A stretch of 64,000 bases of DNA from Prochlorococcus sp. AG-355-P07 (lineage in GTDB: Bacteria > Cyanobacteriota > Cyanobacteriia > PCC-6307 > Cyanobiaceae). The notes beneath the pieces are model-generated. The model did no database searches. It was not told where the DNA came from and saw nothing but the letters and a program-made list of their open reading frames with translations. The stretch covers positions 27,564 to 91,563 of the forward strand of contig QCEN01000005.1 of NCBI GenBank assembly GCA_003280575.1. The letters are read 5' to 3'. Positions within the stretch are counted from its first letter, which is position 1. The number at the start of each line of letters is the position of its first letter. This document shows, piece by piece, positions 38,512 to 51,612 of the stretch. A program made the position numbers and the translations under genes.

Positions 38512-39189
38512 ATGGAATTACCAGAAGCAATTCTTTTTGATTTAGATGGGGTATTACTAGATACAGAACCATTACTAGCTAATGCCTGGTATGAAACCGC
38601 AAAAGAATATAATTACTATTTATCAAACGATAAATTACTAGAATTAAAAGGAAGAAGAAGAATAGATTGCGCAAAAAAAGTTTTCAAATGGATAAATGAA
38701 GAAATCACAATAGAAGAATTACTCATTACTCAAAAGTTAAAAGTAGATAAAGTACTTACTAAAGCAAAACCTTTTAAAGGAGCAATAGAATTAATCAAAT
38801 TTTGTATAAATACAAAATTACCTATTGCACTAGTAACAAGTAGTAGTAGTGAAAGTTTTAAAATAAAAAGCTCTGCAAATCCCTGGTTAAATTTATTCAA
38901 TACAAAGGTTCTTGGAGATGATAAATTCATTTCTGATGGTAAGCCTTCGCCTGATCCTTATTTGAGAGCATTAAAAATATTGGATGTAGATCCTAGGAAA
39001 TCATGGGTTATAGAAGACTCATATGCAGGATCTATCTCAGGACTTAAAGCGGAATGTAATTTAATGTTTTTTTCAAAAGATATTGAAATACTAAATAAAT
39101 TAATAAATGAATTTAACCAAGAAAAGATTCAAAAAATTAATGATTTATCAGAAATTATTTATTATTTAAAGTTATATAAAGGATTTTAA
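38512..39189 (+). CDS. HAD-superfamily hydrolase, beta-phosphoglucomutase type
   Basis: 225 residues, ATG start. Motif I DLDGVLLDTEP (10-20) has both catalytic Asp. Motif II VTSSSS near 104, motif III Lys with GKPSPDP near 142, motif IV VIEDSYAG near 163. The cap is helical, as in subfamily I phosphatases and phosphoglucomutases. Substrate is likely a sugar or nucleotide phosphate. Confidence 0.85.
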   Translation: MELPEAILFDLDGVLLDTEPLLANAWYETAKEYNYYLSNDKLLELKGRRRIDCAKKVFKWINEEITIEELLITQKLKVDKVLTKAKPFKGAIELIKFCINTKLPIALVTSSSSESFKIKSSANPWLNLFNTKVLGDDKFISDGKPSPDPYLRALKILDVDPRKSWVIEDSYAGSISGLKAECNLMFFSKDIEILNKLINEFNQEKIQKINDLSEIIYYLKLYKGF

Positions 39190-39299
39190 ATCAATCTAAT
39201 AAATTTGCTAATTCTTCTAATATTTTTTCCTTAGGTAATTCTTCCAACAAGACAAATAAATAAAACGCTTGATATTAACTCGACCCAAAGACTAAATTA

Positions 39300-39419
39300 A
39301 TGGAATTTTTAAAGGAGCTTTAGCAGAATCATTATGACCCATACCATACAATTCTTGGTATAGGTGGAGTAATAGTATTGTTGGTAATTTATAATCGATT
39401 ACTCAATAAATATCATTAA
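39300..39419 (+). pseudogene. membrane microgene interrupted by TAG
   Basis: ATG 39300 gives MEFLKEL, then TAG 39321-39323, then QNHYDPYHTILGIGGVIVLL and a further 12 residues to TAA. After the TAG there is a complete single-span microprotein, but it has no start codon. TGG or CAG at the stop would restore 39 residues. AAAGGAG lies inside the first codons. Confidence 0.4.
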
Positions 39420-39436
39420 TCACAAACCATCGTAGA

Positions 39437-39589
39437 TTAAGCAGCATCAGATATATTGTTATTCGTATCTTCAATCTTTTCAATCTCTTTAATCATTTCC
39501 TCTAGCCATAAAGTATTATGTTCTGATCTCTTTTTAAAATAAGAAATCTTAGGTTGATTGATTTCTAATGTCTCATAATCTCCACTCAT
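39437..39589 (-). CDS. MSGD microprotein (paralog of 19681)
   Basis: ATG to TAA, 50 residues. MSGDYETLEINQPKISYFK is nearly the same as the start of 19681-19818. The rest is helical and acidic. Function unknown. Confidence 0.65.
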   Translation of the reverse strand: MSGDYETLEINQPKISYFKKRSEHNTLWLEEMIKEIEKIEDTNNNISDAA

Positions 39590-39746
39590 AAAATTTTCCT
39601 AAATTTATAACCATTTAAATTTTAGTTAGTTTATTTATTAGTTTTACTAAGGGGAAAATAAGAAAAAATTAATTTATGGTTAATATGAACTAAGACAAAT
39701 TAAATATTATTTATAAAAATATCGGAAACACTTAATTTACCTAATG

Positions 39747-39980
39747 CTACCCACCAGTACAGAAACGAACCGCATCAGCTGTTGGCGAACCAGTCGCTTT
39801 CATTTCTTCAACACATTCATTAAAGAACTTTGATTCTTTTTTTAATGAGCAAAAGCTTAGTGCAATAGCTACTAAGGCAACAGCTGATACAACTGCTGAT
39901 CCTAGTTGTATCACTCCGTAAGCAAGCATAGCTTTATTCTTTTTTAAATCTTTTTTTGTATCTTTCTTTTTATCAGACAT
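39747..39980 (-). CDS. small membrane protein with Cys pair
   Basis: 77 residues from ATG 39980; an upstream in-frame ATG (40031) would add an unlikely extension. Basic start (SDKKKDTKKDLKKNKAM), one helix (VIQLGSAVVSAVALVAIALSF), then Cys in SFCSLK, NECVEE and RFCTGG. Function unknown. Confidence 0.6.
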   Translation of the reverse strand: MSDKKKDTKKDLKKNKAMLAYGVIQLGSAVVSAVALVAIALSFCSLKKESKFFNECVEEMKATGSPTADAVRFCTGG

Positions 39981-40277
39981 TTTTTTAAAAATTCTTAGCT
40001 TATTATATTCAACTAAATAACTAGACTCCACATAAAGAAAAGGTAAGTTATAAAGTTAAATGTAAAATGTATATTGTTATTCCCATAACCAAATTCTGAA
40101 GAAGAAAAGCTCAAACTAAAAAGTAGAAAAAGTGATGAGAAAATTAATTAAAAATTTATTTGAAATTAATTATTTTGTGATTGTTTTTTGAAAATAATTT
40201 TATTTCTTAAAGATAACTTTTTCTTAAATTATTTTTAAATTTCATATGAGATTAATATAGGTAATTGAATAATCTTA

Positions 40278-40679
40278 ATGCATATTGATGATGCAGTGTT
40301 TTTAGAGGATTTATGCCCTAAGCTCAAATTAAGATTTTGGCGAAAGTCCATTCATACATTTACGGGCAAAAGATGTATATATTGCGGAAAAACTTCAGAA
40401 TCTATTGATCATATATTGCCAAGAAGTCAAGGAGGATTAAACATAACAGAAAATTGTGTTCCAGCTTGTCTTTCATGCAATGGAGACAAATCAGATGAGA
40501 ATGTTTTTGATTGGTATAGAAAGAAAAAATTTTATGATCCTAGAAGAGCAATGGCTATTAGAGCATGGTTAGAGGGAGACTTAATATTATCTATAAGATT
40601 ATTACAATGGGCTAATCAAGAAATTAAGGAAAATAAAGCAAATTTTGAACAAAAAGAATCCAATCTAGAAGCTGCTTAA
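40278..40679 (+). CDS. HNH endonuclease-like protein
   Basis: 133 residues, ATG start. CIYCGKTSESIDHILPRSQG (zinc Cys pair and the DH of the HNH motif), then CVPACLSCNGDKSDENVFDW (second Cys pair and N). A complete HNH core. Such proteins cut DNA, but cyanobacterial single-domain forms are often uncharacterised housekeeping genes. No methylase partner or intron structure nearby. Confidence 0.8.
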   Translation: MHIDDAVFLEDLCPKLKLRFWRKSIHTFTGKRCIYCGKTSESIDHILPRSQGGLNITENCVPACLSCNGDKSDENVFDWYRKKKFYDPRRAMAIRAWLEGDLILSIRLLQWANQEIKENKANFEQKESNLEAA

Positions 40680-40857
40680 ATATCAAAGATAATTAAGTTA
40701 ATTAAGTTAATGGAATTTATTAAATATAAATATGAGAAAAACATAAAAAACTTTTACAGGAAAGCTTTTAAATTTTGACTAGAATAATTAATTACGACTG
40801 CTATTCCAGAATCAGAGAAATAAAAAAATAAAGGAATGTATTAACTCTGCAAGGAAA

Positions 40858-41058
40858 TTAGAAAAAAGAAAAAATCATCATTTGTTTATATTTTGAGGAA
40901 CCAATAACTAAATTTAAACTTGATATCTTATGGAATTTTTTATGCGTAAAATTACAAAATTCATTTTCATCTGAATAGTTAATTAAATCAACTGCATTAA
41001 TATTTGAATCAAACCACAGGTCATATTCTATGTAATTTGGCTCTGCAAAATAAGTCAT
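40858..41058 (-). CDS. small hypothetical protein
   Basis: 66 residues, ATG start, soluble and acidic in the first half (AEPNYIEYDLWFDSNINAVD), with Cys in NEFCNF. Function unknown; weak support. Confidence 0.45.
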   Translation of the reverse strand: MTYFAEPNYIEYDLWFDSNINAVDLINYSDENEFCNFTHKKFHKISSLNLVIGSSKYKQMMIFSFF

Positions 41059-41559
41059 ACCAAATTTATTTCAAAAAGAAAATGCTTCTATTTTTCGTGT
41101 GAGGAGAATATAGAATCTATCTCCAAATTAAAAGATTTAATGAACTCTTCTTTAAGAATTAAATAAGATACGAATAAGAAAAAATAAAATATTATTTTAA
41201 AATCAAAAAATGATTAGTTGCAGACTATATAAATTTGCATCCAAGACCACTGCTTTGCTTTAGGAGAATTGAATGCATTATAAGAATCACATTTTAAAGT
41301 TCTAAGCAAGTTATGAATTGTTTAAAAAAAAAGAAAAAAATTGATTGAAACTTTTGATGAGGATTATTAATAATCAAGTAGTTTTTTAAGATCCAGTCCC
41401 CCCATGCCACCCATCACTTTCCTTTATGGGAACTTTCTTCGACTAATATTGTTCGATAAACTAAATAAAATGCTTTTAATTTGGCTGATTTACAAAAAAG
41501 TTAACAGCATGCCATACCAGCACCATACCAGCAGCCCTATTTCCCGCAAATTATAGACT
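41059..41559. other. intergenic stretch upstream of the EVE gene
   Basis: No gene. A CCACTGCTTTGCTTTAGGAG segment at 41247 recurs at 12582. The left part of the EVE repeat (ATGCCACCCATCACTTTCC, 41405-41423) lies here, as does GCCATACCAGCACCATACCAG (41511-41531), a local direct repeat of CCATACCAGCA. Confidence 0.5.
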
Positions 41560-41600
41560 ATGACTGAATCTAACTACTGGCTAATGAAAAGTGAACCTGA
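41400..41600 (+). repeat. parent region of the EVE-start repeats
   Basis: The intact gene start at 41560 and its upstream DNA from which the three decayed copies (16985, 20588, 22966) appear to derive. Shared parts are CCACCCATCACTTTCC and the first 12 codons. Confidence 0.65.
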
Positions 41601-42018
41601 TGCTTACAGCATAGATACTTTAAAAAATGATGAGGTAACTTTATGGGACGGCATAAGAAATTATCAAGCTAGAAATTTCATGAGAAATATGCACATAGGA
41701 GATAAAGTTTTTTTCTATCATTCGAACTGTAAGCCTCCAGGAATTGTTGGACTTATGGAGGTGACAGATCTAAATATTGTTGATCCTACGCAATTTGATA
41801 AAGATTCAAAGTACTATGATCCAAAATCTAAACCCGAAAATCCTAGATGGGATTGTGTAAAAGTAAAGTATATATCTAAATCAAATAAAATTTTGAGTTT
41901 ACCTGAGTTAAAGATTTTATTTAGTGAGGATGAGTTATTAGTTGTAAAAAAAGGAAATAGGTTATCAATACTACCTGTGTGTGATGATGTAGCAAAAATT
42001 CTATTAGAAAAAATATAA
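41560..42018 (+). CDS. EVE-domain protein (DUF55)
   Basis: 152 residues, ATG start. YWLMKSEPDAYSIDTLKND, then WDGIRNYQARNFMRNMHIGD and VFFYHSNCKPPGIVGLMEV are the full signature of the EVE domain, related to YTH and PUA. These domains bind modified bases in DNA or RNA. First of the core genes and the source of several fragments in the accessory half. Confidence 0.88.
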   Translation: MTESNYWLMKSEPDAYSIDTLKNDEVTLWDGIRNYQARNFMRNMHIGDKVFFYHSNCKPPGIVGLMEVTDLNIVDPTQFDKDSKYYDPKSKPENPRWDCVKVKYISKSNKILSLPELKILFSEDELLVVKKGNRLSILPVCDDVAKILLEKI

Positions 42019-42023
42019 AAAAT

Positions 42024-42281
42024 TTAGTCCTCAAAATTTATTGAAAACATATTTCCAACATATAGTCTTGTTAAATCTCTATTTTGGAATCCTTTTTGCA
42101 TTAAAAACCCTGCAATAGCGGCTTGTAGGATCCTGTATTGATCCCAATTAGGATGTTCTTCAACAAATTTTTTCATAGCCTTTTGAAGATTTTCTTGAAG
42201 TTCACATTTAAAACTAATTACCTCATTTTTTTGATTAAAAATAATTGGATTTGTATCGTAGTTTTGATCTTGCATATTCAA
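42024..42281 (-). CDS. DUF2811 protein
   Basis: 85 residues, ATG start. VISFKCELQENLQKAMKKFV, EEHPNWDQYRILQAAIAGFL and ends MQKGFQNRDLTRLYVGNMF: DUF2811 of cyanobacteria. Soluble, unknown function. Convergent with EVE, five bases apart. Confidence 0.75.
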   Translation of the reverse strand: MNMQDQNYDTNPIIFNQKNEVISFKCELQENLQKAMKKFVEEHPNWDQYRILQAAIAGFLMQKGFQNRDLTRLYVGNMFSINFED

Positions 42282-42587
42282 AGATTTTTTCTAAATTTAA
42301 ACTTACAAGATCTAGTTTTCTTTATAATTAAATAATCGTCAACAAGTAATATGATTAAAGAGTCTCAAGCAATAGAATCATGAGAATTTAGTCATAAAAG
42401 GAGAGCTCATGGAAACTAATTTTCTAATAATAAATCTTACTAAAATATAAAGAATTTCATAAAATTAAAAGTTTTCCACAAACTCTAGTTCATAAGATAT
42501 TTTTTAAAAAATAGTTGTGGAAAAGTTGTGAAAAATTTTTTTTAGGACGTGGAAATATTTCACAAAATTTCCAATTTTATTTATCTT
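42282..42587. other. intergenic stretch with DnaA-like boxes
   Basis: Contains a frame with one TGA at 42351-42419, a 13-residue frame (METNFLIINLTKI) at 42409-42450 with AAAGGAG in front, and two TTTTCCACA boxes (42472 plus, 42516 minus). AT-rich with no other gene. Confidence 0.4.
42472..42524. promoter_or_regulatory. two inverted DnaA-type boxes
   Basis: TTTTCCACA at 42472-42480 and its complement TGTGGAAAA at 42516-42524, in inverted order. This 9-mer is the known cyanobacterial DnaA box. Two weaker ones follow (TGTGAAAAA at 42527; TTTCACAAA near 42558). Confidence 0.4.
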
Positions 42588-42959
42588 TTATTTCATTGAT
42601 TCCCACATGTTTTTTATTTCATAAAATAAATTTTGCGCTATTGGTATCGGCCAATACATTTCGAAGGATCTTGTTTGTTCTTGACTTTCAAAAACAAACC
42701 TTAAGCTCCATTCATTCTTTTTTCCGTCTAATTCAATAAACCAAGGCAATTGTTCTAATACTAAAGTGATAGATTCATTATCCAATAACTCATTCTTGAT
42801 ATCTAAGAGTTGTGCATTTATTTTTAAAAGTAGGATACAGAGTGATTCAAACTCACTTTTTTGTAGCTCAATTGACCAATTATCTATTCCTATCAGATAG
42901 CAAAATTTGCCTTTTTTTAAATCTCTATGTAGTCTCCATCTTTTTTTGTCTTCTAACAA
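42588..42959 (-). CDS. DUF1818 protein
   Basis: 123 residues, ATG start. WRLHRDLKKGKFCYLIGIDN WSIEL-- and the end FEMYWPIPIAQNLF match DUF1818, a cyanobacteria-specific family. Soluble. Next to rpoZ, two bases after its stop, as is common in cyanobacteria. Function unknown. Confidence 0.8.
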   Translation of the reverse strand: MLEDKKRWRLHRDLKKGKFCYLIGIDNWSIELQKSEFESLCILLLKINAQLLDIKNELLDNESITLVLEQLPWFIELDGKKNEWSLRFVFESQEQTRSFEMYWPIPIAQNLFYEIKNMWESMK

Positions 42960-42961
42960 AA

Positions 42962-43198
42962 CTAACCAGGGAGTAAATCTGGTTGATCTTGTTCATCGCT
43001 TAGTTCAATAATTGATCTTTGAACAGGTTTCACAGCTGATTCCTCTAAAAGTCCATCAAAATCATCAAAACGTCTTTGTTTTGCTCTAAAAGCAATTTTA
43101 ACTGTAGTTAAATATCTATTAGTTGATTGTCTTATTAAACTCTCACCTCTTTTGGCAAGATCATTAGAATCAACTCCCGCGTTGTTTGATATGTTCAT
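42962..43198 (-). CDS. rpoZ: RNA polymerase omega subunit
   Basis: 78 residues, ATG start. [20 protein letters not shown] and [20 protein letters not shown] are the cyanobacterial RpoZ signature. Omega folds on the beta' subunit and aids assembly and sigma recruitment. Transcribed with the DUF1818 gene. Confidence 0.88.
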   Translation of the reverse strand: MNISNNAGVDSNDLAKRGESLIRQSTNRYLTTVKIAFRAKQRRFDDFDGLLEESAVKPVQRSIIELSDEQDQPDLLPG

Positions 43199-43294
43199 TA
43201 AAATTTTTTTAGCATCATTTATATTTTACAATTTATTTGACCGATTCAAAACATAAATTACAAAACGAACTTAATTAATTCATAAAAATATGAC

Positions 43295-44863
43295 ATGGAA
43301 AATTTTTTATCTGGAACACTTGCTATAGATTTAGGGAATACTAATACAGTAGTAGCTTTTCAAGGTCAAAAAGATATAAATTCTGTTTTAGTTGAAATAC
43401 CAAATATTACATCATCTCCGGGAGTTATCCCAACAGCAGTTTGGTTCGAGGAACCTTCAAAAATTTTGAAAATTGGTGCAAGTGCAATAAAAATGAGATA
43501 CCAATCTAATTCGGATTTGTTTTTTCATTCAAATTTTAAAAGATTAATTGGAAATCCCAATGAAAAAATTAACCAAACAAAAATCCTAAATCCTGCTGAA
43601 TGTGGTGAAAAATTTTTTAAATTTTTATGGGCAAACATTCCTCAAAAATATAAAGTCAAAAGACTCGTTTTAACTGCTCCGATTGATACATACAAGGGGT
43701 ATAGAGAATGGCTAATAAACCTTTGCGAAAATATATCTGTAGGAGAAATAGCACTAGTTGATGAACCCACTGCGGCAAGTTTAGGCATTAATGTACCATT
43801 TGGCTCCAAAATCATGACATTGGATATTGGAGGAAGCACAATCGATATGAATATAGTCAAAATAGAAGGAGGAGAAGGAAAATCTGGTCCCATAGCTGAA
43901 TTATTAAAATTTAATGGGAATGATGTTAGCTCAATTTCAAAACAAAAAATAAGATGTGCTGAAGTAATCAGTAAAACAGGCTCAAAAATTGGTGGTCAAG
44001 ATATTGATCAATGGATAGTTGAATATTTTATTCCAAATAATAAATATGCGATCAATCTTTTTAAGGTTGAAGAAATAAAGCGTAAACTAAGCTCCTCTCA
44101 AATAAATTATGAAAATAAATTTCGAATAAAATTGTTAATTGAAGGTTATCACGAAAAAGATTTTTACCTAAGTAAAGAAATATTTGAGAAAATTATTGTT
44201 GAGAATAATCTACTTAATCACCTCAATTCCTTACTTAAAGATTTATTAAATGAAGCAAGGGGTAAATTTTGTACAGTAGATGACTTAAGTGCAATTATCT
44301 TGATTGGAGGTGGAACTCAAATTCCATTAATTAAAGAATGGATAACAAAAAAGATTCCAACAATTCAAATAAAGTCACCGCCTCCTATTGAATCAGTTGC
44401 TTTAGGAGCTTTGGGAATGACCCCAGGCGTTAAAATCAAGGACATATTAAACAAAGGAATATCCATAAGATTATTTAATAAAAGAGAACAAAAGCACTTC
44501 TGGCACCCAATTTTTTGCAAAGGTCAAACATGGCCAACCGAAAATCCTCTAAAACTAATCCTTCAAGCGAGTAAAGATAATCAGAAAATATTTGAAATAA
44601 TTATTGGAGAAACAAAAAAAGAAAGAGAATATGATGTAATTTTTGAAAATGGATTACCAAAATTATCAGAGATTCAAAGTGAAGAGAGAATTATAAAATG
44701 GGACAAAAAACCATTCAAAATTGAACTTAAAAATAAATCTTTTATTGGTGAAGACAACTTAATACTGTTATTCAAAATAAATCAAGATGCAGATTTATTA
44801 GTTAGTTATTACGATATTACAAATAAATTTTTAGGAGAATATAGTTTAGGTAACATCCTCTGA
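43295..44863 (+). CDS. Hsp70 (DnaK-like) protein, short form
   Basis: 522 residues, ATG start. Complete ATPase part: LAIDLGNTNTVVAF at the start, LVDEPTAASLG near 155, LDIGGSTIDM near 175 and IILIGGGTQIPLI near 335. The C-terminal part (about 390-522) is short and holds strands like those of the substrate-binding domain, but the helical lid of DnaK is absent (usual length about 630). Likely a specialised chaperone. Ends facing pyrR. Confidence 0.8.
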   Translation: MENFLSGTLAIDLGNTNTVVAFQGQKDINSVLVEIPNITSSPGVIPTAVWFEEPSKILKIGASAIKMRYQSNSDLFFHSNFKRLIGNPNEKINQTKILNPAECGEKFFKFLWANIPQKYKVKRLVLTAPIDTYKGYREWLINLCENISVGEIALVDEPTAASLGINVPFGSKIMTLDIGGSTIDMNIVKIEGGEGKSGPIAELLKFNGNDVSSISKQKIRCAEVISKTGSKIGGQDIDQWIVEYFIPNNKYAINLFKVEEIKRKLSSSQINYENKFRIKLLIEGYHEKDFYLSKEIFEKIIVENNLLNHLNSLLKDLLNEARGKFCTVDDLSAIILIGGGTQIPLIKEWITKKIPTIQIKSPPPIESVALGALGMTPGVKIKDILNKGISIRLFNKREQKHFWHPIFCKGQTWPTENPLKLILQASKDNQKIFEIIIGETKKEREYDVIFENGLPKLSEIQSEERIIKWDKKPFKIELKNKSFIGEDNLILLFKINQDADLLVSYYDITNKFLGEYSLGNIL

Positions 44864-44869
44864 AATAAG

Positions 44870-45406
44870 CTACTCAAGAAAAACTCCTTCTTCATTATCA
44901 ACATTATTTAAACGTAAACTAATACTTTCGTTTTTACTAGTTGGAACTCTTTTACCATAAAAATCTGGCTGAATAGGCAATTCTCTATGTCCTCTATCTA
45001 CCATAACTAATAACATCACTCTTTTAGGTCTGCCCCATGAATATAAAGAATCCATTGCAGCTCTAATTGTTCTACCAGTATAAATTACATCATCTATTAA
45101 GAGAATTTCTTCTTTCTCAATTGGAGTAGGAATATCTGTTGCTTTTATCAAGCGAGTTCCAACTCTATTTTGATCATCTCTATAAAAAGTTGGATCAATT
45201 ATTCCTCTTCTTATTTTTAAACCTGTCTTACAAAATAATTCTTTTTCTAGGACTTCGGCAAGATCAACTCCTCTAGTAGGTATACCAACTAAAAGAAGAT
45301 TGTCTAAGTTTTGTACTTTTTCAATAATTTCTGAAGTTAAACGTGAAAGGGTTTTTCTAAGCTCATTTTCAGTAAGTATTACAATTCTTTTATTTTTGTT
45401 GGACAT
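44870..45406 (-). CDS. pyrR: PyrR-type bifunctional protein
   Basis: 178 residues, ATG start. LVGIPTRGVDLAEVL, IDPTFYRDD and the PRPP site LLIDDVIYTGRTIRAA near 100-115 define PyrR. It binds UMP and PRPP; in some bacteria it controls pyr mRNA and has uracil phosphoribosyltransferase activity. In cyanobacteria its regulatory targets are unclear. Divergent from gpmI. Confidence 0.88.
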   Translation of the reverse strand: MSNKNKRIVILTENELRKTLSRLTSEIIEKVQNLDNLLLVGIPTRGVDLAEVLEKELFCKTGLKIRRGIIDPTFYRDDQNRVGTRLIKATDIPTPIEKEEILLIDDVIYTGRTIRAAMDSLYSWGRPKRVMLLVMVDRGHRELPIQPDFYGKRVPTSKNESISLRLNNVDNEEGVFLE

Positions 45407-45541
45407 GATTTATCAATAAAATAATTCATTCGATATTTTAATAAATTAGCAAAAGCTAACTATATTAAATATAAATTGTTAAAGAGTATCGTTTGAAGCT
45501 AGATTTAGGTTCGATCACTTAACAAAAAATTTGATCTAAAT

Positions 45542-47164
45542 ATGTCAAAGATTAGCAGCAAAAATATAAACAGATTAAATGTTCCTCAGGGCCCTGTAGT
45601 TCTTGCAATTCTCGATGGTTGGGGAGATCGAGAAGATATGTCTGACAATGCAATAAAAAGTGCCTCTACACCTATTATGGACTCATTATGGCATGCATAT
45701 CCTCATACTCTTATAAGTGCTAGCGGTTCTGATGTCGGTCTCCCAGATGGTCAAATGGGTAATTCTGAGGTTGGTCACCTTACTATTGGTTCTGGAAGAA
45801 TTATCCAACAAGAACTTGTAAGAATTTCAAATATTGTAAAAAATAACCAATTAGGCTTGGTTAATGAGTTAAAGGGATTAGCTGATTCATTAAAGAAGAA
45901 AAATTCTACTTTGCATATCACCGGATTATGTTCTGATGGAGGAGTGCATAGTCATATTGATCATTTACTAGGTTTAATAAAATGGGCATCTGAGAATCAC
46001 ATCAAAAAAGTTGCAATTCATATAATTACTGATGGGAGAGATACTCCCGCAAAAAGTGCATCTAAATATCTTGAACAAATAGAGTCTTGCATAAAAAAAT
46101 ATAATACTGGCGAAATAGCCTCTATAAGCGGAAGATACTGGATAATGGATAGAAATCTTTTATGGGACAGAACCGAAAAAGCTTATAGAAATTTGACAGA
46201 TAAAGACATTAAAATAATGAATGTTTCTCCGCAAGATTATATTCAAAAAAGTTATGACAAAAACATAACTGATGAGTTTATAGAGCCAATTCGATTATCG
46301 GATAACTATCTGAAAGATGGAGATAGTATGATTTGCTTTAACTTCCGTCCTGACAGAGCTAGACAAATAATAAAATCCCTTACAGATAAAGAATTCTCAG
46401 AATTTGAAAGAAAATTTTTTCCAGATCTAGAATTAGTTACTTTCACACAATATGACACGAACTTCCCAGTTAAAGTTGCATTTCCTCCTGAATCTCTCAA
46501 TAATTTTATAGGTCAAATAGTCTCAGAAAACGGATTAAAGCAATATAGAACAGCCGAGACAGAAAAATATCCTCACGTAACATATTTTTTTAATGGAGGA
46601 GTAGAAATTCCTTTACCCGGAGAAGAGAGACATCTAGTTCCATCACCAAGAGTTGCAACTTATGATATGGAACCCGAAATGTCTGCCGAAAAATTAACTA
46701 TTAGTTGTGCTAAAGCAATTAAAAGTGGAAACTATGCTTTTGTTGTAATCAATTTTGCAAACCCTGATATGGTTGGTCATACAGGCAACATGGATGCGAC
46801 TATTAAAGCTATAGAAACAGTTGATAAATGTATAGGTCAAATAGTTAATGCTACTGGAGAAATGGGCGGAAGTATTCTAATAACAGCAGATCATGGAAAT
46901 GCAGAGGTAATGAAAGGTCCTGCAGGAGAACCATGGACAGCTCATACCACAAATAAAGTTCCTTTAATTTTCATTGAGGGTGAAAAAAGAAAAATCCCTA
47001 ATATGGGTAATGAAATCTATTTAAGGGATAATGCTGGATTGGCAGACATTGCTCCAACTTTATTGCAATTATTAAATTTACCTATTCCAAAAGAAATGAC
47101 AGGAAAATCTCTTATTAAAGAATTCGAATTAAAAGGGTATAATAAAGTCGTGCAACACGTCTAA
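45542..47164 (+). CDS. gpmI: 2,3-bisphosphoglycerate-independent phosphoglycerate mutase
   Basis: 540 residues, ATG start. [11 protein letters not shown] near 22, [14 protein letters not shown] near 73 (catalytic Ser), [14 protein letters not shown] near 128, [14 protein letters not shown] near 262 and ADHGNAE near 445 make up the two-domain metalloenzyme. Interconverts 3- and 2-phosphoglycerate in glycolysis. Full length. secG follows 20 bases later. Confidence 0.93.
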   Translation: MSKISSKNINRLNVPQGPVVLAILDGWGDREDMSDNAIKSASTPIMDSLWHAYPHTLISASGSDVGLPDGQMGNSEVGHLTIGSGRIIQQELVRISNIVKNNQLGLVNELKGLADSLKKKNSTLHITGLCSDGGVHSHIDHLLGLIKWASENHIKKVAIHIITDGRDTPAKSASKYLEQIESCIKKYNTGEIASISGRYWIMDRNLLWDRTEKAYRNLTDKDIKIMNVSPQDYIQKSYDKNITDEFIEPIRLSDNYLKDGDSMICFNFRPDRARQIIKSLTDKEFSEFERKFFPDLELVTFTQYDTNFPVKVAFPPESLNNFIGQIVSENGLKQYRTAETEKYPHVTYFFNGGVEIPLPGEERHLVPSPRVATYDMEPEMSAEKLTISCAKAIKSGNYAFVVINFANPDMVGHTGNMDATIKAIETVDKCIGQIVNATGEMGGSILITADHGNAEVMKGPAGEPWTAHTTNKVPLIFIEGEKRKIPNMGNEIYLRDNAGLADIAPTLLQLLNLPIPKEMTGKSLIKEFELKGYNKVVQHV

Positions 47165-47184
47165 AATTAATCAAAGCCCTAATA

Positions 47185-47412
47185 ATGGTTCAAATTTTTA
47201 GTTGGATATGGGTAATTTCTGGATTACTTTTAATACTTTTAGTTTTACTTCACAGTCCCAAAGGGGATGGAATGGGAGGAATAGCTGCCAGTGGTAGTTC
47301 AATGTTTAATAGTGCTAGCAGTGCAGAAGCTTCTTTGAACAAAATAACTTGGACTTTTTTAATTATATTTCTTTCACTAGCAATAATTCTTAGCGCTGGC
47401 TGGATATCGTAA
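47185..47412 (+). CDS. secG: protein translocase subunit SecG
   Basis: 75 residues, ATG start. Two hydrophobic helices (about 5-24, 53-72) around the conserved loop HSPKGDGMGGIAASGSSMF. Part of SecYEG in plasma and thylakoid membranes. Terminator follows. Confidence 0.88.
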   Translation: MVQIFSWIWVISGLLLILLVLLHSPKGDGMGGIAASGSSMFNSASSAEASLNKITWTFLIIFLSLAIILSAGWIS

Positions 47413-47423
47413 TGGTAAAAATT

Positions 47424-47456
47424 AAAAAAGGGACTATTTAAAATAGTCCCTTTTTT
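47424..47456. terminator. bidirectional terminator secG/groEL
   Basis: AAAAAAGGGACTATTT pairs with AAATAGTCCCTTTTTT around one base: a long symmetric hairpin with A and T runs. Serves both converging operons. Confidence 0.9.
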
Positions 47457-47483
47457 AACAATAAATTTATTAACTATTTTTAG

Positions 47484-49148
<1,665 letters not shown>

Positions 49149-49172
49149 TTAATAATTTTTGAAACAAATATT

Positions 49173-49484
49173 CTAGCCAACTACAGCCAAAATATCTTTT
49201 TCAGAGAGCAAGACATATTCATCTCCTCCCAATTTAATGTCTGTTCCAGCATATTTGCTGTACAAAACTTTATCGCCAATACTCACCTCTGGAGTTTGTC
49301 GAGAACCATCGTCGTTAAGCTTCCCAGGACCTACCTGGGCAACCTCTCCTACCTGTGGTTTTTCCTTAGCTGAATCAGGCAAAAGAATGCCCCCAGCAGT
49401 TTTTTCCTCAGATGCGGAAACTTTAATAAATATTCTATCTCCCAGTGGTTTAACTGTAGAGACTGTAAGTGAAACAGCTGCCAT
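49173..49484 (-). CDS. groES: co-chaperonin GroES
   Basis: 103 residues, ATG start. [33 protein letters not shown] and [20 protein letters not shown] give full-length GroES with its mobile loop. Forms the lid of the GroEL ring. No CIRCE operator (TTAGCACTC) was seen in front of it. Confidence 0.95.
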
Positions 49485-51162
<1,678 letters not shown>

Positions 51163-51204
51163 ATATCTGAATATATATATTTAACATTCAATAATTTTAA
51201 ATTA

Positions 51205-51609
51205 ATGGCAATTTCTCTAAAAGTTTTAGCTCCTAACAAAAATGTTTATCAAGGCGAAGCTGAAGAAGTAATCCTTCCTAGTACTACAGGTCAACTTGGT
51301 ATACTTCCAGGACACATCTCTTTAGTTACTGCTATAGATATTGGCGTTTTAAGGCTAAGAACGAATTCCAAATGGAAATCAATAGCTCTAATGGGAGGCT
51401 TCGCTGAAATTGAATCAGATGAAGTAATAGTTTTAGTAAATAATGCTGAAATTGGTTCTGAGATTGATGTTCAAAATGCTGAACAAGATCTGAAAGAAGC
51501 AAAATTAGCAATTAGCAAATTTTCTGAAAATGAAAAAAATCCAGAGAAAATTAAAGCCCTTAAAGAGGTTTCGAAGGCTGAGGCAAGGATTCAGGCTGCA
51601 AAGAACTGA
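51205..51609 (+). CDS. atpC: ATP synthase epsilon subunit
   Basis: 134 residues, ATG start. [40 protein letters not shown] is the beta-sandwich; helical C-terminus ([20 protein letters not shown]). Couples and inhibits F1. Second gene of atpDC, 42 bases after atpD. Confidence 0.94.
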   Translation: MAISLKVLAPNKNVYQGEAEEVILPSTTGQLGILPGHISLVTAIDIGVLRLRTNSKWKSIALMGGFAEIESDEVIVLVNNAEIGSEIDVQNAEQDLKEAKLAISKFSENEKNPEKIKALKEVSKAEARIQAAKN

Positions 51610-51612
51610 TAT

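Noticed and set aside
39191..39250. Minus-strand 19-codon frame (TTG start, EELPKEKILEELANLL)
   Set aside because: Protein-like but very short, no ATG, no homologue; could be a remnant or chance.
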